A stretch of DNA of 64,000 nucleotides from Xanthomonas bonasiae. Lineage in GTDB: Bacteria > Pseudomonadota > Gammaproteobacteria > Xanthomonadales > Xanthomonadaceae. A program made the position numbers and the translations under genes. The notes beneath the pieces are model-generated. The model was not told the DNA's origin and searched no databases. It worked only from the letters and a program-made list of their open reading frames with translations. This document shows, piece by piece, positions 58,053-64,000 of this stretch. The first letter of the stretch is position 1, and every line of letters begins with the position of its first letter. The stretch spans positions 1-64,000 of the forward strand of contig NZ_JAFIWB010000010.1 in NCBI RefSeq assembly GCF_017163705.1, read 5' to 3'.

Positions 58053-58589
58053 ATGACCGAACCCTATATCGGCGAAATCCAGCTGTTCGGCTTCGACTAC
58101 AACCCCTACGGCTGGGCGTTCTGCAATGGCGCCACGCTACCGATCACGCAGAACACCACGCTGTACTCCCTGCTCGGCGTGGCCTATGGCGGCAACGGCA
58201 GCAGCACCTTCCAGTTGCCCAACTTCTCCGCGCGCGCCGGCTGCCAGCAGGGCGCGGGGCCGGGGCTGACCCCGCACACGCTGGGCAGCGACTTCGGCTC
58301 CGCCTCGGAAAGCCTGCTGAGCACGCAGATCCCGCTACACCAGCACGGCGTCAACGCGTTCTCGCAATCGGACGCGACCAAGAAGACCGGCACACCGGCC
58401 AACGGTGTCGCCCTCTCATCGCTGAACGTGAATACCGAGCGTCCGTTCCTGGCGGTCGCGCCGGACAAGCAATTCTCCCCGACCATGCTGTTGCCCACCG
58501 GCACCGGCCTGGCGCACGAGAACCGGCAGCCCTATCTGGCGGTGAACTTCTGCATCGCGCTGCAGGGCAACTACCCGGCGTTCAACTGA
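58053..58589 (+). CDS. Phage tail-collar-like protein 3
   Basis: 178-residue third paralogue (YIGEIQLFGFDYNPYGWAFC, LLGVAYGGNGSSTFQLPNFS, C-terminal NFCIALQGNYP). GGAGGAA stands seven bases before the ATG at 58053. Its stop is seven bases before the acetyltransferase start, so the two are probably translated from one mRNA. No sheath, baseplate, terminase or portal gene is near, so this is not an ordinary prophage. Confidence 0.86.
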   Translation: MTEPYIGEIQLFGFDYNPYGWAFCNGATLPITQNTTLYSLLGVAYGGNGSSTFQLPNFSARAGCQQGAGPGLTPHTLGSDFGSASESLLSTQIPLHQHGVNAFSQSDATKKTGTPANGVALSSLNVNTERPFLAVAPDKQFSPTMLLPTGTGLAHENRQPYLAVNFCIALQGNYPAFN

Positions 58590-58596
58590 GACGCAG

Positions 58597-59169
58597 ATGA
58601 GCGCTAGCGCCGCCGCGCAGGCGCCGGACTTTCCGGACCGCGCTGTTTCCTTCGCCCCGTCGGCGGCGTTGCAAACGCGTGGCCTCGGTCTGCGACCGGC
58701 GCGGGCGGCGGACCTGCCCTGGCTGCGCGACCTGTACGCCAGCACCCGCAGCGCGGAGCTGGCGGCAGTGCCATGGCCGGAAACGGCCAAGCGCGCGTTC
58801 CTCGACCAGCAGTTCGCGCTGCAGCACGCGCACTACCTGCGCCACTTCGCCGACGCAGACTTCCTGATCGTGGAAACCGCGCAGGCGCCGCTGGGCAGGC
58901 TCTACCTGCAGCGCGGCGCGGCGCAACACGTGCTGGTCGATATCAGCCTGTTGCCGGCCTGGCGCGGGCAAGGCGTGGGCACGGCGCTGATCGCGCAGGC
59001 GCAAGCGCTGGCGGCCGCGGCCGGATGCGCGCTGTCGCTGCACGTGCTGCATGCCAATCCCGACGCGCAGCGCCTGTATGCGCGACTGGGCTTCGTCGCC
59101 GGCGACGCCAGCGACACCCACCTGGAGATGCATTGGCGCGCCGCCTGTGCGGCGCCGGCGCTCAGTTGA
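58597..59169 (+). CDS. GNAT family N-acetyltransferase
   Basis: 190-residue acyltransferase with the GNAT fold: N-terminal region LRPARAADLPWLRDLYASTR, the acetyl-CoA site QGVGTALIAQAQALAAAAG (motif A, Q/RxxGxA, around residue 128), and LHVLHANPDAQRLYARLGF near the C-terminus. The substrate may be one of the collar proteins encoded just upstream, but this is inference from the operon. Starts seven bases after collar protein 3. Its last eight bases overlap the convergent small gene. Confidence 0.88.
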   Translation: MSASAAAQAPDFPDRAVSFAPSAALQTRGLGLRPARAADLPWLRDLYASTRSAELAAVPWPETAKRAFLDQQFALQHAHYLRHFADADFLIVETAQAPLGRLYLQRGAAQHVLVDISLLPAWRGQGVGTALIAQAQALAAAAGCALSLHVLHANPDAQRLYARLGFVAGDASDTHLEMHWRAACAAPALS

Positions 59170-59449
59170 AGACCGCCTGGTACAGGAAGCCGTCGCGTTC
59201 GCGCGCCACCGGCACCAGGAAGATCCCCAGTTCGCCCAGCCGCGCGTGCCGCATCCGGTAGGTCTGCTGCGGGAACAGGAACGAGGAGGTATTGCGGAAC
59301 AGCAGCGAGAACGGCGCACGCAACGCGGCTGGTTTGGCCGGCAACGGCCGCGCCTCGACCAGCACGAACGAAATCTCGCCCTCGTTCAACTCCGCCGCGA
59401 AGGTCTCGTTCACGCTCCCGGCGAAATGTTCCAACGTCAGCAATTCCAT
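59162..59449 (-). CDS. Small DUF6916-like protein
   Basis: 95-residue protein (MELLTLEHFAGSVNETFAAE, then FSLLFRNTSSFLFPQQTYRM) of the type found beside tail-collar and acetyltransferase genes; the match to DUF6916 is by pattern and context. It is convergent with the acetyltransferase, overlapping by eight bases (59162-59169). The ATG at 59449 starts the conserved part; the frame is open upstream to 59824 without coding character. The sequence suggests a beta-strand-rich fold; function unknown. Confidence 0.72.
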   Translation of the reverse strand: MELLTLEHFAGSVNETFAAELNEGEISFVLVEARPLPAKPAALRAPFSLLFRNTSSFLFPQQTYRMRHARLGELGIFLVPVARERDGFLYQAVFN

Positions 59450-59854
59450 GCACGACTCCCTGTCGCGGCGCCATCGCCGCCCTGCATCGTGGCGCGACCC
59501 GGCACTGCATACAAGACCGGTACCGCGACGGCACCCGGATCCAGCGATTCGGCGATGGAGGCGGCCTGGCTTGAGCGGCACCGGACCGCGCGCAGCGGCG
59601 GCGGCGACGGCCATGCGGTTCCTGCCGCGACGCGTGATCGCAAGGCCTGCGGACACCCGCGCCGGAGCCGCCGGCGCTGTGTCACCCGCACCGGCAAACC
59701 GGACAGCCCCAGGCCCAATACACGCTGTTGCATGTACGGCATCCCCGGACCACGCGCACACGGGCTTCACGGATGCGACAATACTGCACGGCCCAGTTCG
59801 GTTAAGTTCAGCGGACTGGTTCAATCCTGTGTTGATTTTTCGTTAAAGGCCGCG
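59450..59854. other. Intergenic region with the mla operon promoter area
   Basis: No gene supported. The last 60 bases are AT-richer and contain AAAGG seven bases before mlaF; the promoters of mlaF (rightward) and the small DUF6916-like gene (leftward) must both lie here. Confidence 0.5.
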
Positions 59855-60646
59855 ATGGCGTCTTCCGAATCCAATGTGGTGCAGCTGTTGGGCGTGCGCA
59901 TCGACCGTGGCGGCCGCGCGATCCTGCGCGATGTCTCGCTGGTGGTGCCGCGCGGCAGCATCACCGCCGTGCTCGGCCCGTCGGGCAGCGGCAAGTCGAC
60001 CCTGTTGGCGGCGCTGACCGGCGAGCTGGTGCCGGTCGCAGGCACGGTCGAGGTCTTCGGCCAGCCCTTGCCGCGCGGCAGCCGCGCGCTGCGCGAGACG
60101 CGCAAGAGCATCGGCGTGCTGCTGCAGGGCAACGGCCTGCTCACCGACCTGAGCGTGGCCGAGAACGTGGCGCTGCCGCTGCGCGCCCACACCCGCCTGC
60201 CCGAGCCGGTACTGCAACGGCTGGTGGCGCTGAAGCTGCATGCGGTGGGCCTGCTCGCCGCCGCCGACGCCTGGCCGCGCGAGCTGTCCGGCGGCATGGC
60301 GCGGCGCGTGGCGCTGGCCCGCGCGCTGGCCCTGGACCCGCCGCTGATGATCTACGACGAACCGCTGACCGGCCTGGACCCGATCGCCTCCGGGGTGATC
60401 ATGAGCCTGATCCAACGCCTCAACGACACCCTCGGCCTGACCAGCATCATCGTCAGCCACCACGTTCACGAGACCCTGCCGATCTGCGACCAGGCGGTGG
60501 CCATCGCCAATGGCGGCGTGGTCTTCGCCGGCACCCCGGACGCGTTGCAGGCCAGCGCCGATCCGCTGCTGCAGCAGTTCCTGCACGGCCGCCCGGACGG
60601 CCCGATCCCGTTCGATGCGCCGGCGCGCCCGCGGAGTGCCGCCTGA
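59855..60646 (+). CDS. mlaF: MlaF, ATPase of the lipid-asymmetry ABC transporter
   Basis: Cytoplasmic ATPase (263 residues) of the Mla system, which moves phospholipids between the inner and outer membranes and keeps the outer leaflet free of them. Walker A GPSGSGKST is near residue 44, signature LSGGM near 147, Walker B LMIYDEPLTGLDP near 168, and the switch His in IIVSHHVHET. ATG at 59855 with AAAGG upstream. It ends by overlapping the mlaE start (TGATG). First gene of mlaFEDCB-mlaA. Confidence 0.93.
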   Translation: MASSESNVVQLLGVRIDRGGRAILRDVSLVVPRGSITAVLGPSGSGKSTLLAALTGELVPVAGTVEVFGQPLPRGSRALRETRKSIGVLLQGNGLLTDLSVAENVALPLRAHTRLPEPVLQRLVALKLHAVGLLAAADAWPRELSGGMARRVALARALALDPPLMIYDEPLTGLDPIASGVIMSLIQRLNDTLGLTSIIVSHHVHETLPICDQAVAIANGGVVFAGTPDALQASADPLLQQFLHGRPDGPIPFDAPARPRSAA

Positions 60647-61395
60647 TGGGCGCCGTCGCCTCGATCCGTGCGCTGGGCCGCGCCGGGCTGTTCTCGATCA
60701 CCGTGCTGCGCGGTTCGCTGCCGACCCGCGATTTCCTGGCCGAACTGGTCCGCGAGATCTACAAGGTCGGCGCGCGCTCGCTGCCGATCATCGCCGTCGG
60801 CGGCGCCTTCGTCGGCCTGGTGCTGACCCTGCAGGGCTACCGCACGCTGCAGACCTACGGCGCCTCCGATGCGCTGTCCACGCTGCTGGGGCTGTCGCTG
60901 TACCGCGAGCTGGCGCCGGTGCTGACCGCGCTGCTGTTCATCGGCCGCGCCGGCAGCTCGATCGCCGCCGAACTGGGGCTGATGCGCGCCACCGACCAGA
61001 TCAAGGCGCTGGAGCTGATGGCGATCGACCCGGTGGCCAAGGCGGTGGCGCCGCGCTTCTGGGCGGCGGTGCTGACCGTGCCGCTGCTGACCGGCATCTT
61101 CTGCTCGCTGGCGATCAGCGCCAGTTACTTCGAAGCGGTGCACGTGCTGGGCCTGGACAAGGGCACGTTCTGGTCGGCGCTGTCGAGCAGCGTGGATTTC
61201 TGGGACGACTTCGGCGTGGCGATGCTGAAGTCGGCGGTGTTCGGCGGCACCGCGGCGCTGGTGGCCTCGTATGTGGGCTTCCACGCCGAGCCGACCATCG
61301 AGGGCACCTCGGTGGCCACCACCCGCGCGGTGGTGAACGCCTCGCTGCTGGTGCTGATGTTCAATTTCGTCCTGTCGGCGCTGCTGTTCCAGTAG
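60646..61395 (+). CDS. mlaE: MlaE, permease of the lipid-asymmetry transporter
   Basis: Inner-membrane permease (249 residues) of the MlaE/YrbE family with five to six helices and the family regions RELAPVLTALLFIGRAGSSI and AAELGLMRATDQIKALELMA. It overlaps mlaF by one base (TGATG), so translation is coupled. It partners MlaF and the MlaD hexamer encoded next. Confidence 0.94.
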   Translation: MGAVASIRALGRAGLFSITVLRGSLPTRDFLAELVREIYKVGARSLPIIAVGGAFVGLVLTLQGYRTLQTYGASDALSTLLGLSLYRELAPVLTALLFIGRAGSSIAAELGLMRATDQIKALELMAIDPVAKAVAPRFWAAVLTVPLLTGIFCSLAISASYFEAVHVLGLDKGTFWSALSSSVDFWDDFGVAMLKSAVFGGTAALVASYVGFHAEPTIEGTSVATTRAVVNASLLVLMFNFVLSALLFQ

Positions 61396-61495
61396 GGACC
61401 GCGCGCCACCCTCCGCCCTCGCCGGCGGGCGCTTGCGCAACACCGGCCGCGGCACTGTCGCCGCGGCCCAGATGAATCAACAAGGTAGACACGTT

Positions 61496-62044
61496 ATGGC
61501 TATCCGTGGTCCCCGTCTCGAGTTCGCCGTCGGCGCCTTCCTGCTGCTGGGTCTGGCCTCGCTGCTGGTGCTGGCGCTCGCTTCCACCAACCGCCAGTGG
61601 GGCTTCGGCGGCGGGCGCTACGAGCTGACCGCCCGTTTCTCGCAGATCGGCCAGCTGCGCCAGCAGGCGCCGGTGAAGATCGGCGGGGTGATCATCGGCC
61701 AGGTGGCCAAGATCGAGCTGGACCCGGCCAAGTTCGACTCGGTGGTGACCCTGGCCATCGACGACCGCTACAAGGACCTGCCGGCCGACACCTCGGCCGG
61801 CATCCTCACCAGCGGCCTGCTCGGCGAGAGCTATGTCGGCCTGCAGCCCGGCGGCGACCCCGACACGCTCAAGCCCGGCCAGGAGATCGCCTTCACCCAG
61901 CCGGCGGTGGACCTGATCCAGCTGGTCGGCAAGTACATGTTCGGCGGCGGCAGCGGCAGCGGCGGTAACGCCGGCGCGACGCCCGCTGCCGCATCCTCCG
62001 CGAACACCGCCACTCCCTCTACGGAAACGGAACCCAAGCCATGA
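61496..62044 (+). CDS. mlaD: MlaD, MCE-domain periplasmic subunit
   Basis: 182-residue membrane-anchored MCE protein: one N-terminal helix (FAVGAFLLLGLASLLVLALA), then the MCE domain (LTARFSQIGQLRQQAPVKIG, GVIIGQVAKIELD, ILTSGLLGESYVGLQPGGD) and a Gly/Ser/Thr-rich tail. MlaD forms a hexameric ring that passes phospholipid between MlaFEB and MlaC. Start ATG 61496; the frame is open from 61433 but that extension lacks the anchor pattern. Ends four bases inside the mlaC start (ATGA). Confidence 0.92.
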   Translation: MAIRGPRLEFAVGAFLLLGLASLLVLALASTNRQWGFGGGRYELTARFSQIGQLRQQAPVKIGGVIIGQVAKIELDPAKFDSVVTLAIDDRYKDLPADTSAGILTSGLLGESYVGLQPGGDPDTLKPGQEIAFTQPAVDLIQLVGKYMFGGGSGSGGNAGATPAAASSANTATPSTETEPKP

Positions 62045-62706
62045 CCAACAAACTGCTTTCCGCCGCTCTCGCCGCCGCCCTGGCCGCCGCCGCACCCGCC
62101 ATCGCGCTGGCCCAGGCCGCGCCTGCCGCTGCCGCCGCCCAGCAGGGTTCGGCCAGCAAGGTCGTGCTCGACAACAGCACCCGCATCCTGACCACGCTGG
62201 AACAGCGCCGCGCCGAGTTCAAGAACAACAACGCCGCGCTCAAGCAGTTCATCGACAGCGAGATGAACAAGTCCTTCGACCGCGACTACGCCGCGCGCCT
62301 GGTGCTCGGCGTGCACGGCCGCGGCGCCTCCGATGCCGACGTCAAGCTGTTCGCCGACGCGATGGCCGACAACTTGATGCAGCGCTACGGCACCTCGCTG
62401 CTGACCTTCGAAGGCAAGCCGCAGGTGCGGGTGAAGTCGGAAACCCCGCTGCCGGGCGGCCGCGGCGCCAAGGTCTCCACCGAACTGCTGCGCAGCGGCG
62501 GCGACCCGATCCCGGTCGATTACCTGGTGCGCAACGTCGGCGGCAGCTGGAAGATCTTCGACGTGATGGTGGAAGGCGTGTCGTACGTGCAGACCTTCCG
62601 CAACCAGTTCGACACGCCGCTGCGCACCAAGTCGATCCCGCAGGTCGCGGCCGATCTGCGCAACGGCGCGCTGCAGGTGGCACCGGCGAGCAACAGTGGC
62701 AAGTGA
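62041..62706 (+). CDS. mlaC: MlaC, periplasmic phospholipid carrier
   Basis: 221-residue exported carrier (Ttg2D/MlaC family). Signal peptide 1-27 (ALAAALAAAAPAIALAQA), then the mixed helical/beta fold with the family patterns DRDYAARLVLGVHGR, YLVRNVGGSWKIFDVMVEGV and YVQTFRNQF. It shuttles phospholipid across the periplasm between MlaA at the outer membrane and MlaD. Overlaps mlaD by four bases and mlaB by 11. Confidence 0.92.
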   Translation: MTNKLLSAALAAALAAAAPAIALAQAAPAAAAAQQGSASKVVLDNSTRILTTLEQRRAEFKNNNAALKQFIDSEMNKSFDRDYAARLVLGVHGRGASDADVKLFADAMADNLMQRYGTSLLTFEGKPQVRVKSETPLPGGRGAKVSTELLRSGGDPIPVDYLVRNVGGSWKIFDVMVEGVSYVQTFRNQFDTPLRTKSIPQVAADLRNGALQVAPASNSGK

Positions 62707-63010
62707 GCCACGCCTGCGTCGCGACGGCGACACGCTCGCGCTGAGCGGCGTGCTCGACCGCGCCGCGGCCACCGCGCTGTGGCCGGCGGCGCTGCCGCTG
62801 CTGGCCGGCGCGCGCGCGCTGGACCTGCGCGAGGTGGCGCAGGTGGACAGCGCCGGCCTGGCGCTGCTCGCCGAACTGGCCGCACGCCTGCGTGCGCAGG
62901 GCCAGGCCGAGGTCGCCATCCATGGCGCCCCGGCCGGCCTGACCGAATTGAGCGCCGCCTACCGGCTGGCGCCGACCCTGGATTTCCAATCTCCCCTGGC
63001 GGCGAGCTGA
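62696..63010 (+). CDS. mlaB: MlaB, STAS-domain subunit
   Basis: 104-residue cytosolic STAS domain protein (LALSGVLDRAAATALWPAAL, then LDLREVAQVDSAGLALLAEL with the conserved serine of the DSAG motif). MlaB binds MlaF and is needed for transporter stability and activity. GTG start at 62696 lies inside the end of mlaC; no other in-frame start fits the domain. Short distance to mlaA confirms the operon. Confidence 0.86.
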   Translation: MASEPRLRRDGDTLALSGVLDRAAATALWPAALPLLAGARALDLREVAQVDSAGLALLAELAARLRAQGQAEVAIHGAPAGLTELSAAYRLAPTLDFQSPLAAS

Positions 63011-63014
63011 CCCC

Positions 63015-64000
63015 ATGAACGTGCTGCGTATCCTCACTTCCCTGGCCCTGGCCGCCGCCCTGGGCGCCTGCGCCGGCGCCCCCAAGCGTTCCCCGCCGCC
63101 GCCGGCCGCGACCGCGGTGCCGGCCACGCCGGCCGACGCGGCCGTGGCCGATAGCGGCGCCATGGACGCGGCGCCAGCGGCCGATGCGCAGGCCGCGCCG
63201 GCCGCCGTCGCCGGCGACACGCTGGCCGCACCGGCGAGCGTGCCGCCGACCGCTGGCGCAGCCACCACGGCCGAAGACGACTACGCCGCGCTGTACGGCG
63301 GCGACCCGTACAACCCGGTGGCCGATCCGACCCTGCCGGCCGGCGTCGCCGTGCCGCAGAGCTACGATCCGTGGGAGAAGTTCAACCGCAAGGTGCACAA
63401 GTTCAACAACGTGGTCGACCGCACCGTGGCGCGGCCGCTGGCGCGCGCCTACGTCAACGTGGTGCCGCGGCCGGTGCGGCTGGGCGTCACCAACTTCTTC
63501 GACAACCTCAGCTCGCCGCTGACCATGGTCAATCAGCTGCTGCAGGGCCGTCCGCTGCAGGCCGGGCAGACCCTGGGCCGGTTCGTGATGAACAGTACGC
63601 TGGGCATCGGCGGCATCTTCGACCCGGCCAGCGACGCCAAGCTGCCGCGGCGCAGCGAGGACTTCGGCCAGACCCTGGGCGCCTGGGGCTGGCGCCGTTC
63701 GCGTTACGTGGAGCTGCCGCTGTTCGGGCCGCGCACGGTCCGCGACGTGTTCGGCCTGGCCGGCGACGCGCCGCTGTCGCCGCTGCGGCAGATCGAGGAA
63801 GACACCGTGCGCATCGGCCTGCAGGGCCTGCAGTTGGTGGATACGCGCGCGCAGTTGCTGTCGCTGGACAGCATGCGCGACAACGCGCCGGACGAGTACC
63901 AGCTGACCCGCGACGCGTGGATGCAGCGCCGTGCCTACCAGATCGAAGGCGACCTGCGCAGCCACAACAAGCGCCAGGACAACGACCTGCCCGACTATCT
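63015..64000 (+). CDS. mlaA: MlaA (VacJ) outer-membrane lipoprotein, cut by window end
   Basis: Outer-membrane partner of the Mla system that removes misplaced phospholipid from the outer leaflet. At least 328 codons are visible and no stop is reached. Lipoprotein signal with lipobox LGAC (Cys19), a long Pro/Ala-rich spacer unusual in length (about 20-110), then the MlaA domain (DPWEKFNRKVHKFNNVVDRT, NFFDNLSSPLTMVNQLLQGR, LGRFVMNSTLGIGGIFDPAS, FGQTLGAWG). ATG at 63015, five bases after the mlaB stop. The product continues past the right edge. Confidence 0.93.
   Translation, partial: MNVLRILTSLALAAALGACAGAPKRSPPPPAATAVPATPADAAVADSGAMDAAPAADAQAAPAAVAGDTLAAPASVPPTAGAATTAEDDYAALYGGDPYNPVADPTLPAGVAVPQSYDPWEKFNRKVHKFNNVVDRTVARPLARAYVNVVPRPVRLGVTNFFDNLSSPLTMVNQLLQGRPLQAGQTLGRFVMNSTLGIGGIFDPASDAKLPRRSEDFGQTLGAWGWRRSRYVELPLFGPRTVRDVFGLAGDAPLSPLRQIEEDTVRIGLQGLQLVDTRAQLLSLDSMRDNAPDEYQLTRDAWMQRRAYQIEGDLRSHNKRQDNDLPDY

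Noticed and set aside
56847-58589. Prophage or tailocin
   Set aside because: Only collar-domain proteins are present; no tube, sheath, baseplate, holin, integrase or structural genes in the surrounding sequence.

Overview
This is a GC-rich chromosomal window that I read as Xanthomonas (Xanthomonadaceae). The evidence is the bphO-bphP operon whose phytochrome has the PAS-GAF-PHY-PAS layout and 634-residue length of XccBphP, an effector with the Xanthomonas VirD4-interacting C-terminal domain, the mlaFEDCB-mlaA order, and the genus-typical palindromic repeats (GTAGGAGCGGCTTCAGCCGC and relatives). The window alone does not fix the species. No rRNA, tRNA, CRISPR array or intact insertion sequence was recognised.

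Layout. 0-11.9 kb: benzoate transporter, bphP/bphO light sensor, Tet-type MFS exporter, a 184-bp tandem repeat, a lytic transglycosylase fused in frame to a hexose-6-phosphate mutarotase, a membrane diguanylate cyclase, a YchJ-type protein and a TSUP exporter. 12-18.8 kb: folE followed by jetA-jetB-jetC (MksF-MksE-MksB-like, Wadjet/condensin family) with no jetD/mksG nuclease beside it. 18.9-26.2 kb: MFS symporter, YdeI-like protein, a TonB-like membrane protein, small exported proteins, a secreted alpha/beta hydrolase and a DUF2306 membrane protein. 

26.3-36.8 kb is accessory: a SymE-like toxin with a small partner gene, an Mrr-type nuclease, an AT-rich OLD-family ATPase/nuclease, an Imm11-type immunity gene with a 943-residue AHH-nuclease effector carrying a C-terminal XVIPCD (type IV secretion signal), a decayed parDE pair and an unknown exported protein. 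A diverged copy of the 5' end of the HIT gene at 36.87 kb lies at 30.27 kb, so the DNA between them is bracketed by a direct duplication. 37-41.4 kb: HIT, exported TPR protein, HTH-DUF805 membrane regulator, lipoprotein and an intact RelB/ParE-type toxin-antitoxin pair.

41.4-51 kb holds recC-recB-recD on the minus strand. Between recB and recD sit two tiny genes made of RecD N-termini joined to repeat-encoded tails. They form a chain of GTGA stop/start overlaps from recB through to recD. Other repeat insertions lie in frame inside recB and recD. 51.1-59.5 kb: an array of about 140-bp repeats, a 1676-residue Calx-beta/putative-Ig autotransporter, then divergently three phage-tail-collar-like proteins, a GNAT acetyltransferase and a small DUF6916-like protein. 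59.8 kb to the end: the mlaFEDCB-mlaA outer-membrane lipid asymmetry operon, with mlaA cut by the window edge.

The most notable items are the recB-recD mini-gene chain, the transglycosylase/mutarotase fusion over a C7 tract, the X-T4SS effector/immunity pair in a region bracketed by a duplicated HIT gene start, and the jetABC operon without its nuclease.
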